NCBI GenBank assembly: GCA_010692635.1
Contig: JAAHGL010000012.1
Span: 1 to 49,683 of the forward strand
From: Symploca sp. SIO2C1
GTDB lineage: Bacteria; Cyanobacteriota; Cyanobacteriia; Cyanobacteriales; Coleofasciculaceae
DNA: 49,683 bases
Direction of reading: 5' to 3'
In this document: one piece after another, positions 17,361 through 27,389 of the stretch
Position numbering within the stretch: the stretch's first letter is position 1
Layout of the letters: each line of letters begins with the position of its first letter
Position numbers and translations under genes: made by a program
Notes under the pieces: model-generated
What the model was told of the DNA's origin: nothing
Database searches by the model: none
What the model saw: only the letters and a program-made list of their open reading frames with translations

Positions 17361-17928
17361 TTTTGTTCTCCCAAGAGCATGATGGACCGGATAGAAACTA
17401 TTCAGTCCCAAATTGACTGATTGAATTTGTCCTTACCCTAAGAGGGAAGGGGATTTTGTGTTATTTGTTATTTGTTATTAGTCACTTGTCATTGGTCATT
17501 AGGACAAAAGACAAGTGACTAATAACATAGACGCGCTAGCAGCTTCTCGTAGAGTAGGATGCTTGCATCCCACATCATGCAAGTCGTGGGATGAGCCTAA
17601 CTAGAGAAGCATTCCTCCCTAGAAGCTCTTAAACCCAGTCTTCAAGCTACTTTTCTCGAATCTGGCTTTCGCTGCAAGTAGCAAGATTCTACCACGTAAA
17701 GCCATCTTGTAAGGACAGATTGGGGTGAGGTGAAATTTACAGTGCTTTCAAGAAACACCGAAAAGCTAATGGCTAATAGCTAATAGCTAATGGCTAATGG
17801 CTAATGGCTAATCTCTGAAGAAACAAGGCAGTCGAAATGAAAAAATTTTTTTCACTACCAGGTAATGAAAGTAGACTCTTCCCTACTCCCTGCTTTAAAA
17901 AGAAACCGGATTCTCAGGAGAACAGACA
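17361..17928. other. Intergenic region between psbZ and the CCA-enzyme fusion
   Basis: No gene. It contains a perfect 17-bp inverted repeat (GTTATTAGTCACTTGTC, 17474-17490, with its complement at about 17510-17526), a GGATGCTTGCATCC palindrome near 17557, GTGGGATGAGCC sequence at about 17587, and a GGCTAAT heptamer array at 17768-17812. Promoters for psbZ and the fusion gene must lie here but were not placed. Confidence 0.65.
17768..17812. repeat. GGCTAAT/AGCTAAT heptamer array
   Basis: Six to seven consecutive 7-bp units, about 115 bp upstream of the CCA-enzyme start. It could contribute to a changing 5' untranslated region or promoter spacing. Confidence 0.85.
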
Positions 17929-20715
17929 ATGGATTTAATTTTGTGTCATACAACAGCTGACTTTGATGCTCTCGGTGCAGCGGTGGGATTGACGTGCCTC
18001 AAGCCTGGAGCCAAGGTGGTGCTCACTGGTGGTGCTCACCCAGCTGTTCGGGATTTTTTGGCATTACATCGGGATCAGTATGCTTTGATTGAAAGGCGCG
18101 CAGTGAACTCGGACAAGATTCAGTCCCTGGTTGTGGTGGATACTCAAAAACGCACACGCTTGGGTAAAGCTGCTGAGTGGTTAGATTTGCCTCAGGTAAA
18201 GTCCATAGAAATCTATGATCATCACCTAGGCATTGATACAGATATTCCGGCTACCCACACTGAGATTGAGGTAGTAGGAGCGACAACGACAATGATTGTC
18301 GAGCAGTTGCAGCAAAGCTCCATCCAGTTAAATACGGCCGAAGCGACAGTGATGGCTCTGGGTATTCATGTTGATACTGGTTCTCTGACTTTTGAGCAGA
18401 CAACGCCGCGAGATGCGGCAGCTTTAGCTTGGTTGATGGCAGCGGGAGCTAATGTGCGGCAAATTGCTGAATATGTTGATCCGGGATTATCTCTTCAGTT
18501 ACAGGAATTATTCACCGAAGCTATTGACAATTTACACTCTATTACTCACTTAGGTTCCACTATTTCCTGGGTATTACTGAAAACTCCTGAGTATGTGCCG
18601 GGGTTATCTAGCTTGGCGTCTAGATTAGTGGAGTTGACTGAATGTGATGCTTTATTGTTGGCAGCAGAGTATTGGAAACTGGGGAGTAAAGCTGAAGAAG
18701 ATACTTCCCAAAACAACCAACTATCCCGATTAACTATTATTGGGCGATCGCGAATTGATGGTACTAATTTGCATGAGTTGTTTCAACCTTTAGGTGGCGG
18801 GGGACATTCCCAAGCAGCAGCAGTAAATCTGCGAGGTGTGAATCCTCAGGTAATTCTAGAGCAGCTGATTAACCAACTTAAAGAACAAATTCCCCAGCCT
18901 TTGACAGCAAGGGAACTTATGTCCTCACCAGTACGTACTATTCGTCCCCAAACTACGATTCGACAAGCTCAAAGAATTTTATTACGTTACGGTCATTCTG
19001 GACTGTCAGTAGTGGACGAAAATGATCAGCTAGTGGGGATTATCTCTCGGCGAGACTTAGATTTAGCACTGCACCACGGTTTTGGTCATGCGCCAGTTAA
19101 AGGTTATATGACGAGGCATGTTAAAACCATTACACCACAAACCTCGTTAAATCAGATTGAATCGTTGATGGTGACTTATGATATTGGACGTTTGCCGATT
19201 TTGGACAACGGTCAATTGGTGGGAATTGTGACTCGCACTGATGTATTGCGGCAACTCCATCAAAGAGGGAATGAGGAATTTAGAATTAAGAATTTAGAAT
19301 TTAGAATTAAGAATGGGGAAGGCTCGCCTCAATCGCTAATCCCTAATCTGCGCTATCGCCTTGCTCCACCTCTGTGGGAATTACTTACTAAGGCAGCTCA
19401 GGAAGCTCAGGAGCGGGGTTGGCATCTTTACTTGGTGGGGGGAGCAGTAAGGGATTTATTACTCGCTGATGATAGTGAGACTGGGGATAGTCCAACTCAA
19501 AAACTACTGTTGGCAGATGTTGATTTAGTGGTAGATGGCTTTCATCGCTCTGCTGATGTGGGTGCTGGGGTAACTTTAGCTCAGGCAATCCAAAAACTGT
19601 ACCCCAATGCTCGCTTATCAATCCACGGAGCTTTTCAAACTGCTGCTTTGTTGTGGCACAATGACTCAGTATTGGGTTCCCTCTGGTTGGATATTGCTAC
19701 AGCTAGGACTGAGTTTTATCCCTACCCGGCAGCTAATCCAGAGGTAGAAGCTAGTTCTATTCGTCAAGACTTGTACCGTAGAGACTTTACTATCAATGCT
19801 CTAGCAGCACGATTAACATCTTCCCCTAGAATGGGAAGGCAAAATTCTGCCTCAACCCCCATCTTAGATTTCTTCGGGGGTTTATTAGATTTGCGATCGC
19901 GTCAGATTCGGGTATTACATGCTAACAGTTTTATTGAAGACCCTACCCGGATTTATCGAGCTGTGCGGTTTGCTGTACGGTTGGGGTTTGTTATTGAACC
20001 ACAAACAGAAGCTTATATCAGGTATGCGATTGAGAGTGGGGTTTATAATCGCTCCCTGGCAGAAAATGATAAGGCTCCAGCCTTACAAACCCGGTTGAAA
20101 GCGGAATTAAAGTATATTTTGCAGGCTCCCTATTGGGCACCAGCCCTGCAGCTGTTATCGTCTTTAGGGGCATTGCAGTGTCTTCATCCTACCCTCAAGT
20201 TAGATCCACAGTTGTGGTGGCAAGTGCGTCTAGTTGATCGTTGGTTGCGGCGGTTTGACCCAGATAATAGCTTAGTACATTGGCAAATGCGCTTAGAAGT
20301 CTTGATTGCTCACTTGCCTGCTGAAGAACGAGGGAAGGTGGCAAATAATTTACAACTGCCTTCCGATAGTATCGAGAGATTAGAGCAGTTGGCACAAGAA
20401 CAAGCAGAGGTGATGGAAACGTTGCCACAATGTCAGCGTAATAGTGAAATAGTTAGGTTTCTAAGGCAGTATCAGTTACCTATATTAGTGTTGATTGGTG
20501 TAGAAAGTCCCAGAGCTATCCGCCGTCAAATCTGGCAATATCTCACCACCTTAGCTCATGTTCAAGCACCCTTAAATGGTAATGATTTGCGGAAGTTGGG
20601 TTATAAACCAGGACCACAATACCGGGAAATTCTGGATAGATTGTTAGCTGCGACGCTGGATGGAGTGATTGAAGATGAGACGGATGCTAAGGTTTTTTTA
20701 AAAAAATATTATTAA
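17929..20715 (+). CDS. DHH phosphoesterase-CBS-CBS-CCA tRNA nucleotidyltransferase fusion
   Basis: A 928-residue protein with three functional parts. Residues 1-320 are a DHH/DHHA1 phosphoesterase ([10 protein letters not shown] at 11-20, VVVDTQ at 68-73, DHH at 97-99, [10 protein letters not shown] at 289-298), of the type that cleaves nanoRNA or cyclic dinucleotide products. Residues about 328-445 are two CBS domains that probably bind adenine nucleotides. Residues 480-928 are a class II CCA-adding or poly(A) polymerase with LVGGAVRD (502-509), metal ligands DVD (530-532), [10 protein letters not shown] and the RNA/nucleotide-binding [12 protein letters not shown]. Residues about 449-464 ([14 protein letters not shown]) come from an in-frame tandem repeat inserted between CBS2 and the transferase. 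The role is tRNA 3'-CCA maturation, with regulation by the CBS pair inferred. Confidence 0.93.
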   Translation: MDLILCHTTADFDALGAAVGLTCLKPGAKVVLTGGAHPAVRDFLALHRDQYALIERRAVNSDKIQSLVVVDTQKRTRLGKAAEWLDLPQVKSIEIYDHHLGIDTDIPATHTEIEVVGATTTMIVEQLQQSSIQLNTAEATVMALGIHVDTGSLTFEQTTPRDAAALAWLMAAGANVRQIAEYVDPGLSLQLQELFTEAIDNLHSITHLGSTISWVLLKTPEYVPGLSSLASRLVELTECDALLLAAEYWKLGSKAEEDTSQNNQLSRLTIIGRSRIDGTNLHELFQPLGGGGHSQAAAVNLRGVNPQVILEQLINQLKEQIPQPLTARELMSSPVRTIRPQTTIRQAQRILLRYGHSGLSVVDENDQLVGIISRRDLDLALHHGFGHAPVKGYMTRHVKTITPQTSLNQIESLMVTYDIGRLPILDNGQLVGIVTRTDVLRQLHQRGNEEFRIKNLEFRIKNGEGSPQSLIPNLRYRLAPPLWELLTKAAQEAQERGWHLYLVGGAVRDLLLADDSETGDSPTQKLLLADVDLVVDGFHRSADVGAGVTLAQAIQKLYPNARLSIHGAFQTAALLWHNDSVLGSLWLDIATARTEFYPYPAANPEVEASSIRQDLYRRDFTINALAARLTSSPRMGRQNSASTPILDFFGGLLDLRSRQIRVLHANSFIEDPTRIYRAVRFAVRLGFVIEPQTEAYIRYAIESGVYNRSLAENDKAPALQTRLKAELKYILQAPYWAPALQLLSSLGALQCLHPTLKLDPQLWWQVRLVDRWLRRFDPDNSLVHWQMRLEVLIAHLPAEERGKVANNLQLPSDSIERLEQLAQEQAEVMETLPQCQRNSEIVRFLRQYQLPILVLIGVESPRAIRRQIWQYLTTLAHVQAPLNGNDLRKLGYKPGPQYREILDRLLAATLDGVIEDETDAKVFLKKYY

Positions 20716-20859
20716 TGGATATAAGTTAGAAGGCTCGAAGGCAGAGGGCTCGAAGGCAGGGGATTTGACAAAAGTTTCTTCACTCATTACTCATTACTCA
20801 TTACTAAAAAAAGCTCTCCCACTCCTTTTTTCACCTCACCCATCTTAGTGCCATTCGGG

Positions 20860-21141
20860 TTAAGGGCAATCTTCAATAATTAATGTCAGTAGACAGTGGA
20901 TGGGAATGCGGTAAACAGTTTGATCTAGACAACAAATATGGATTAATCTTGCCCAGCCAAGACCTAACATTTTTTGCATCAGTGTCACCCGATAATCCTT
21001 AATCAACACCTCTGCATCGTTAACTGTCGGCATTTCTACTCGTAGCTCCTCCCCTTGCTGCTCAAGCCGAGCAAAGAGCATTAACTTCTGATATTCTCTG
21101 TTGGGTGAAGATTTGAAGAATTCAATATCTGCTTTGTTCAT
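20860..21141 (-). CDS. Conserved hypothetical protein
   Basis: A 93-residue protein beginning MNKADIEFFKSSPNREYQKL. A longer frame exists upstream but begins with TTG and adds 15 residues with no better start signal, so I choose the ATG at 21141. No signal peptide or membrane helix is evident, although the C-terminal LIHICCLDQTVYRIPIHCLL is hydrophobic and holds three Cys residues. I do not recognise the family. The gene stands alone, diverging from the methyltransferase-like gene with about 155 bp between starts. Confidence 0.6.
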   Translation of the reverse strand: MNKADIEFFKSSPNREYQKLMLFARLEQQGEELRVEMPTVNDAEVLIKDYRVTLMQKMLGLGWARLIHICCLDQTVYRIPIHCLLTLIIEDCP

Positions 21142-21296
21142 ACCCTGGGAAAAATTAAGTCTAGGTTTTGATCTTGTAGATACCAATTAGTAAAGATGAG
21201 GCGACTCCTGTAATTTACACTATATCTTACTTAATATTGCTTAACATTGCTTAATTTTTATAAACTCAGAGGCAAAGCTATTCTCCGTTGACGATT

Positions 21297-21941
21297 ATGC
21301 TGCTGCGACCAAAACAACGTACTAAACTTGATGATACTAACGATGGGGAGTTTTATTCAATACCAAGGCTCGTCACCCATGTTGATGAAGGTTTTATTGA
21401 TCAGTTAACCCAATTGTATCGCGATCGCCTTGAGGCTAATAGTCGTATCCTGGATCTGATGAGCAGTCATGTCTCTCACCTCCCAGAGGAGATGGAATTC
21501 GCTCACATTGAAGGTCATGGTATGAATGAAGAGGAACTAGCCGGTAATCCCCGATTGCATCATTACTTTGTACAAAACCTCAACGAAAATCTGCAGCTTC
21601 CCCTACCGGATAAGGATTTTGATGCAGTCCTTAACTGCGTTTCTGTTCAGTATCTGCAATACCCAGAAGCAGTATTTTCGGAGATTCACCGCATCCTCAA
21701 ACCTGGTGGTATTGTAATTATCAGCTTTTCTAACCGCATGTTTTTCCAAAAAGCGATCGCAGCTTGGCGGGATGGTACAGAAGCCAGTCGGGTTAAGTTA
21801 GCCAAAAGCTACTTGGAGTCTATACCTGGATTGAGCACCCCAGAAGTGATTGCTCGTAAGTCAGATGTACCAACTATTCTCAAAATGCTCGGTATTGGTG
21901 GTGGTGATCCTTTCTATGCTGTAATTGCCCAACGTTTATAG
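21297..21941 (+). CDS. Class I SAM-dependent methyltransferase-like protein
   Basis: A 214-residue protein; I take the ATG at 21297 rather than the TTG three codons earlier. The C-terminal half has the methyltransferase type 11 signature: DKDFDAVLNCVSVQYLQYP (motif II region) and EIHRILKPGGIVIISFSNR (motif III). Motif I is atypical (ILDLMSSHVSHLP instead of D-x-G-x-G), a form I associate with a cyanobacterial/plant subgroup, so methyl transfer is likely but not certain. The substrate is unknown. It is apparently monocistronic. Confidence 0.82.
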   Translation: MLLRPKQRTKLDDTNDGEFYSIPRLVTHVDEGFIDQLTQLYRDRLEANSRILDLMSSHVSHLPEEMEFAHIEGHGMNEEELAGNPRLHHYFVQNLNENLQLPLPDKDFDAVLNCVSVQYLQYPEAVFSEIHRILKPGGIVIISFSNRMFFQKAIAAWRDGTEASRVKLAKSYLESIPGLSTPEVIARKSDVPTILKMLGIGGGDPFYAVIAQRL

Positions 21942-21960
21942 CTAATACCAATATTACTTA

Positions 21961-22140
21961 GGGCTTGCCTCATCAAGTCCATTGATTCGGGTTTTGAAGT
22001 AATAAGTAATGAGTGAATTACCTCTCGATTAGCTCCCAGATTTTTTCCATTGTGCAAGGAAATTGAACCCATTAGATACAATTTACTTGCACTTGATAAG
22101 GTAAAAGAGGAAGAGAATATTGGCTTAAAGAACCAGTATA
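21961..22140. mobile_element. GGGCTTGCTG-family MITE, right end missing
   Basis: The left end reads GGGCTTGCCTCATCAAGT after TA, and the following 120 bp match the reverse complement of the mazF copy (GATTCGG..TTTTGAAGTAAT, CGATTAGCTCCCAGA). The other terminal repeat is absent. A complete family member starts 4 bp later. Confidence 0.7.
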
Positions 22141-22144
22141 TTTA

Positions 22145-22352
22145 GGGCTTGCTGCATAAGTGTGGAAGCTATGCCATAAAAGGCTTTCAATCATTTTTTT
22201 TCTAGCCTAAGTGCAAGTAAATGGTATCTTTTAGTTCAAAAACCTTGCACCACTTGTAGAAAATCCCTAACACCTACCACCTCTTTCCCTCACCTAACAC
22301 CTAACACCTAACACCTATGGAACCCGAAAATTACGACTTATTCAGCAAGCCC
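22145..22352. mobile_element. GGGCTTGCTGAATAAGT-family MITE, complete
   Basis: Begins GGGCTTGCTGCATAAGT and ends GACTTATTCAGCAAGCCC, flanked by TA on each side. The interior has an AACACCT heptamer array (about 22262-22318). Confidence 0.85.
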
Positions 22353-22360
22353 TATTTATA

Positions 22361-24985
22361 TTATTTACTAGTCATTGTCCAAACACCATCCCAGTCATCT
22401 GCTGGCGTATTTTTGAGGAAATGTTGACAGCGCTCCATGTGTAAATCTGCTGCCTTGTTGCCTTGATCAATTGCCATAATTTGGGCAAACTTACCAATAG
22501 CCAAAGGAAACTCCCTGTTGAGATAAAGTTCCCGTCCCTCATGGTAAAGCTCAATCATCTGCTTTTTCTCATCTGAAATGGGTTCATCCTTAAATCCCAC
22601 CAATTCATAGATTTTCACAGGTTCATTTTTGCCTTTGACTCGAATACAATCGAGTTCGCGCACCCGTATCTTCTCAGCACAGGGTGTATAGGTATTTTCA
22701 CTAATGATAATGTCTGTGCCGTATTGCTTACTCGCGCCTTCTAAGCGAGAACCCAAGTTGACACCATCCCCAATCGCAGTAAACTCCATCCGCTTACTGG
22801 AGCCAATATTACCGCTGATGACGCTGTCGGAGTGAATACCAATACCAATGCGAATTATCTCCTTATCCTCAGCAAGGCGACGGTCATTAAATTCTACCAA
22901 CCGTTGGCGCATCTCTAGAGCTGTTCTTACTGCCCTCCAGGCATGATCTTCTAGAGGCAAAGGTGAGCCGAACACCGCCATAATTGCATCACCGATGTAT
23001 TTGTCAAGAGTACCTTTGTTCTGAAATACGGCATCGACCATTGACTCAAAATATTCATTGAGCATACTGACCACTTCTTCTGCTTTGAGTTTTTCAGTTA
23101 AAGTGGTGTAGCTGCGAATATCTGAGAATAAAACCGAAACCTCTTTGCGATCGCCTCCCATTTTGGCTTCACCAAGTCTGAGTAATTCTTCAGCTACTTC
23201 CTGAGTCATGTAGCGATACATCGTACTCTTCAGTTGCTTCTCCTCGCTGATGTCTTCCATGACTACCAGAGCACCACGGACTTTGCTTATATCACTAGCA
23301 TCAGCCATGGTGTTAATGGATAATTTAACGATGCGTGGTTGAGCAGCTCCCTGGCAAGATAAATTTTGATCTGGGTAGTATTGCTCACGGTCTTTAGGGT
23401 CTTTTCCTTCTAAAGCTCGATTTAACCATTGGGCAAACTTGCCACTACTCTGTTTTTCTCTGTCTTCGATCCGGACAATCTCAGTAATCTTTTTACCTTC
23501 TAAGGATGCTTTTTCATCTAAGCTCAATAGCTTCTTGGCCCTCTCATTCGCCGCGATGATCTTACCTTCTTTATCGGTAGAAATTACCCCGTCGGAGAGA
23601 CTCCGGAGGATATCCCGCTGCATTTGTTCCTGTTGCTTGACAGTATCAAACAACTTAGCATTTTGCAGAGCAACACCAGCTTGAATATTAAACACCTTCA
23701 TGAACTCTTGGTCAGTACGATTAAAACTCGCTTGCCAACATTCGGGTGCTCTAGGCCAATCATCTGGGTTGTATTTAGGAAATTCCCCCTGTTTCTTTTT
23801 GTTAATTAATTGTGTGACACCAATCAACTCTTTATCAGAGTTAAATACTGGCATACACAACAAACTACAGGTACGATAGCCCGACTTTTGATCTGTTTCT
23901 TTGGAAGTTTCAGAATCTGGGTGATTGTACAAGTCAAACCCAATATTGACTGTTTCCCCTGTACGAGCAACTTGAGCAGCAAAGGAATTTCCCTTCATTG
24001 GGATACGAAATTCTGTTAAATCACCGTTGATAGGAATTTTTGTCCACAAATCATCCCTATCTTGATCAATGAGCCATAGCGTACTACGATCAGCATTCAT
24101 CAGCTTTTTCGCTTCGTCCATCACCTTTTTGAGGGTGTCTTCTAAATCTAAGCTGGCTTGGCTTAGAGAATTCACACTCTCCATTAGCGCAGAAGCTGCT
24201 TGTTGTCTTTGAGTTGCCTTTTTCAAAGACCGAGACGATTCTAAAATTAGGCGAATGGAAGGGGCAAATTCCTCAAAAACTTGCTCATCTGCCGCACTAA
24301 AACCATTCAAGTCAATATTGTCTTCATAGGGAATATCCGGACGATCTGGGAGTTTTAATTTGTTAATCAGCTGGATAACAGCTACCAAATTCTCCTGCTC
24401 GTTCAACAGTGGCAAAGCCAGCATAGTGTAGGTGCGGAATCCCGTTTTCTTGTATTGTTCCTTAGCTGAAACAGAGCGCGGATCGTCAAAAAAGTCGTAG
24501 GGAATATTGATATAGTGCTTGGTTGTAGCTACCTCAGCCGCAATACTGCTTCCGTCTGCTGGAATGCGAATTTCATAGGAGCCACCATCCTTCGGTACCA
24601 TTGCCCAAAGTTCATTTTTGTCTTCATCCAACAAAAAAATAGTTGTGGTATAAGCACCAAGGAGTTCCCCTGTCTTAGCCGTAATTGACCGTAGCATCTC
24701 ATCCAGGATCGCATCAAACCCCTGGCTTTCGAGCATACTGTCGAGCATCGACAAGGTTTGATTGACAACCCTGAACCTATCTTCTACCTCCTTGGCCACT
24801 TGCGTAAAAGTGTCCTTAGTTAGAGGAGCTAAATAGGCAGAAAAAGTACCTTCGGTTCTGGCTAAAGCAGATGATTGCTGTGGTTCTTGACTACCCTGGG
24901 GTTCAGGTTCTGGAGTAACATCAATAGTTTGGAAAGATGCGGCTGTCATATCTCTAAGTTGGGGGTCAGAAAACGTTTCTGGCAC
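22361..24985 (-). CDS. cyaB: Adenylate cyclase, GAF-GAF-PAS-cyclase (CyaB type)
   Basis: An 874-residue soluble class III cyclase. GAF-A spans about 90-245 and GAF-B about 280-445, each with the F-D..N-x-P cyclic-nucleotide region (NIPYDFFDDPRS; NIGFDLYNHPDS). A PAS domain spans about 455-580. The catalytic domain (610-800) has metal Asp622 and Asp666, adenine-selecting Lys662 and Thr736, and Asn743/Arg747 for the transition state, all as expected for making cAMP, not cGMP. The C-terminal 60 residues resemble a TPR-like helical pair. The order and length match Anabaena CyaB1/CyaB2, which are activated by cAMP or cGMP through the GAF pair. No membrane segment. Confidence 0.93.
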   Translation of the reverse strand: MPETFSDPQLRDMTAASFQTIDVTPEPEPQGSQEPQQSSALARTEGTFSAYLAPLTKDTFTQVAKEVEDRFRVVNQTLSMLDSMLESQGFDAILDEMLRSITAKTGELLGAYTTTIFLLDEDKNELWAMVPKDGGSYEIRIPADGSSIAAEVATTKHYINIPYDFFDDPRSVSAKEQYKKTGFRTYTMLALPLLNEQENLVAVIQLINKLKLPDRPDIPYEDNIDLNGFSAADEQVFEEFAPSIRLILESSRSLKKATQRQQAASALMESVNSLSQASLDLEDTLKKVMDEAKKLMNADRSTLWLIDQDRDDLWTKIPINGDLTEFRIPMKGNSFAAQVARTGETVNIGFDLYNHPDSETSKETDQKSGYRTCSLLCMPVFNSDKELIGVTQLINKKKQGEFPKYNPDDWPRAPECWQASFNRTDQEFMKVFNIQAGVALQNAKLFDTVKQQEQMQRDILRSLSDGVISTDKEGKIIAANERAKKLLSLDEKASLEGKKITEIVRIEDREKQSSGKFAQWLNRALEGKDPKDREQYYPDQNLSCQGAAQPRIVKLSINTMADASDISKVRGALVVMEDISEEKQLKSTMYRYMTQEVAEELLRLGEAKMGGDRKEVSVLFSDIRSYTTLTEKLKAEEVVSMLNEYFESMVDAVFQNKGTLDKYIGDAIMAVFGSPLPLEDHAWRAVRTALEMRQRLVEFNDRRLAEDKEIIRIGIGIHSDSVISGNIGSSKRMEFTAIGDGVNLGSRLEGASKQYGTDIIISENTYTPCAEKIRVRELDCIRVKGKNEPVKIYELVGFKDEPISDEKKQMIELYHEGRELYLNREFPLAIGKFAQIMAIDQGNKAADLHMERCQHFLKNTPADDWDGVWTMTSK

Positions 24986-25104
24986 ACTAAATAATTTTAT
25001 AAACTTAAGGCTGGGATTGACTGTGCCTGGTGAGCCAATTCTAGACTATTTTTATCATTGTCGAACAATCTCAACTTTTAAGCGATTGAATTTTTGGATT
25101 GCTT

Positions 25105-25203
25105 TCAAGAAACAAGGCAGAAGGCAGAGGGCAGAGGGCAGAAGGGAAGAGGATTTGACAAAAGTTTTTTCACTCATTACTCATTACTCATTACTCATTA
25201 CTC
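25105..25203. repeat. AGGGCAG and ATTACTC heptamer arrays between cyaB and recN
   Basis: An AGGCAGA/AGGGCAG array (about 25107-25140) is followed by four ATTACTC units (25175-25203). No gene is present here. Confidence 0.85.
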
Positions 25204-25240
25204 AAAAAAGCTCTCCCACACCTTTTTTGACCTCACCACT

Positions 25241-27073
25241 CTAGTTCTGGCGCCAGTCAGCTGCTTTGGTTAGGAGAGATTTGGCAAAAGTCATGGCTTC
25301 TTGAGCTGAGTGTCCACCCGCCAGCTGAGCAATTTCTTCCTGGCGATGAGAGTAATTTTCTAGAAGACTTACACGGACAACCGTGCGCAGCTCATTAAGT
25401 TCAGCATCGGAAAGTTGCTCATTTAGTGCAGACTTGCCTGAGTCTTTGCTTGAGCGGGATGAGGTTTTTTTCTTTCTACGAGAGGTAGTTTCCTTGAGTG
25501 TTTGGGGTATTGAACTTTGAGCAATCACTTGTTTATCAACTCGGAAGTGCCTGTCTGCCATAGCAGCAATTAAAGGTTGATGAGTGACACAGAGTACTTG
25601 ATGTTTCTGAGAGAGTTGGTTAAGTTTTTCGGCGATCGCTTGCGCTACACGTCCGGATACTCCTGCATCAATTTCATCAAAAATCAGGGTTTTACCAATG
25701 TCATTAGTGTTAGAAAAACAAGCTTTAAGTGCCAGTAAAAAACGGCTCATTTCCCCTCCAGAAGCAGTTTTAGATAAGGGTTGTAGTACTTCCCCGGGAT
25801 TAGGAGAAAAGTAAAAAGTAATTTGGTCTGCACCATTAGCTGTAGGTACAATCGGATTGATGACTACCTGGAAGCGCACTTTTTCCATTGCTAGAGGTTT
25901 CAGTTGTGCCACCAACTGACTTTCAAGTTCTGCTGCAGCAGTTCGACGTAACTGAGTTAGTTGAGTACATTCATCAGTCAAAACTTCTTGAGACTGGGAA
26001 TAAGTTGCTTCGAGCTCTTCTAAAGATTGACCTTCACCACTCAATTCTGCTAATTCTGAGAGCAGCTTCTCATAATGAGCGATCGCTTCTGCCAGGGTTG
26101 GTCCATATTTGCGGCAAATTTGCTTGAGGACAATAATGCGTTCTTCTACCTCTTGTAAACGTTCTGGATCCGTATCTAATCTTTCTCCATAAGCATTCAT
26201 TTGATTAGCAGCTTCTACTATTTGAGCTAATGCTCCACTTACTAAGTCTAATATTGGTTCTAACTGGACATCATAATCCACCATCTCCCTGAGGGTTGTT
26301 TCTGCTTGACCTAATAAATCGGTACTAGCAGTCCCATCTTGGTCATTATGGTAGAGTGCCTGATAGACTTGGTAGCTCTTTTGTTGTAGCTCTACTACAT
26401 GACTAAGACGTTGGCTCTCTATTTCTAGTTGTTGGAGTTCAGAGGCATCTGTGAGATTAGCAGCTCCTAGTTCCTGAATTTGGTACTCCAGCCAGTCTAG
26501 CCGTTGCAAGCGTTCTTGTTCAGACTGACGCCGCTTCTCTAGAGCTTTCGCTGCTTCTTGGGAGTCAAGGTAGGCAACTCCTACCCGATCCCGCTGTTCG
26601 GTGAGGGTTAAACCGCCGTAAAGATCCAGTAGTCCCCGTTGGAGTTCCGGAAGCATCAGTTGGACTGTTTGACCCTGAGCAGTGATTTCCACTAAGCGCT
26701 CCCGTAGCCCTTCCATCAGTTTACGATTAACTAAGACCCCATTCACCCTAGCCCGCGATCGCAAACTTCCTTGAGGTGTAGCAATCTCCCGACTACAGAC
26801 TAAATCTGTCTCATCTAATAAGTCAATTTCCTGTTCACTCAACCAAGCAATTAACGCTGCATCTGCTCGGAAGGTAGCTTCCACGAGAGTTCGTTGCGTG
26901 CCAGTACGAATTAGTCGATGACTGACTTTTCCCCCCAAAGCGATATCAATGGCATCCAAAATTATCGATTTACCAGCACCAGTTTCACCCGTCAAGACAT
27001 TCAGACCAGGGTCAAATTCTAGCTCTAGTTTGTCAATTAAAGCAAAGTTTTGAATTCGCAGAGAAATTATCAT
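25241..27073 (-). CDS. recN: DNA repair protein RecN
   Basis: A 610-residue SMC-like ATPase for double-strand-break repair. Walker A GETGAGKS is at residues 29-36, the long coiled-coil arms occupy about 160-370, the signature motif SKTASGGEMSRFLLALK is near 435-450, and Walker B is KTLIFDEIDAGVSG. Unusually, a Lys/Ser-rich insert (TTSRRKKKTSSRSSKDSG) sits in the C-terminal lobe after the H-loop (VTHQPLIAA), a place where cyanobacterial RecN is known to vary. It starts at ATG and is convergent with nothing. The upstream gene points away. Confidence 0.97.
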   Translation of the reverse strand: MIISLRIQNFALIDKLELEFDPGLNVLTGETGAGKSIILDAIDIALGGKVSHRLIRTGTQRTLVEATFRADAALIAWLSEQEIDLLDETDLVCSREIATPQGSLRSRARVNGVLVNRKLMEGLRERLVEITAQGQTVQLMLPELQRGLLDLYGGLTLTEQRDRVGVAYLDSQEAAKALEKRRQSEQERLQRLDWLEYQIQELGAANLTDASELQQLEIESQRLSHVVELQQKSYQVYQALYHNDQDGTASTDLLGQAETTLREMVDYDVQLEPILDLVSGALAQIVEAANQMNAYGERLDTDPERLQEVEERIIVLKQICRKYGPTLAEAIAHYEKLLSELAELSGEGQSLEELEATYSQSQEVLTDECTQLTQLRRTAAAELESQLVAQLKPLAMEKVRFQVVINPIVPTANGADQITFYFSPNPGEVLQPLSKTASGGEMSRFLLALKACFSNTNDIGKTLIFDEIDAGVSGRVAQAIAEKLNQLSQKHQVLCVTHQPLIAAMADRHFRVDKQVIAQSSIPQTLKETTSRRKKKTSSRSSKDSGKSALNEQLSDAELNELRTVVRVSLLENYSHRQEEIAQLAGGHSAQEAMTFAKSLLTKAADWRQN

Positions 27074-27389
27074 GGCGAGATGGCCTCTTTAAAAAAGAGG
27101 GAAAGCTGATCAGAACTGTTTAGACTGATTAAACCCAACATTAAATAATATAAGCTGTTGCAGCATGATTATTATAGAATCGCTACTATCAAAGGCGTTA
27201 GACTGGCAAGATGCCAGTTCCACAGATAATCTGTTGTAGAATAATCCTCTTGTGGAACAGGCTTCTAGCCTGTGGCAATCTCAGTTGATACCATCGCATT
27301 ATTCGATATGACAGAGAATTGTTAGAAACCTGGAACTAGTCTAAACTCCAGAAATTAGCTAAACTGGGCTTTTCGAGGAAGAACAATCT
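27074..27389. other. Divergent intergenic region between recN and the zinc-ribbon gene
   Basis: An imperfect inverted repeat (about 27209-27285) pairs TGGCAAGATGCCAGTTCCACA with TGTGGAACAGGCTTCTAGCC; a relative occurs near 4193. No gene. The GAGGAAG before 27390 is the ribosome binding site of the next gene. Confidence 0.65.

Larger units (their letters stand above)
21942..22360. other. MITE-filled gap between methyltransferase and cyclase genes
   Basis: Two members of the GGGCTTGCTGAATAAGT family occupy nearly all of it: a one-ended copy (21961 to about 22140) and a complete one (22145-22352). No gene is present. The complete copy ends 8 bp before the cyclase stop. Confidence 0.8.

Noticed and set aside
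17473-17527. 17-bp perfect inverted repeat as a terminator
   Set aside because: No T-run follows on either strand and no gene ends nearby; it is built from GACAAGTGACTAATAAC-type repeat units.
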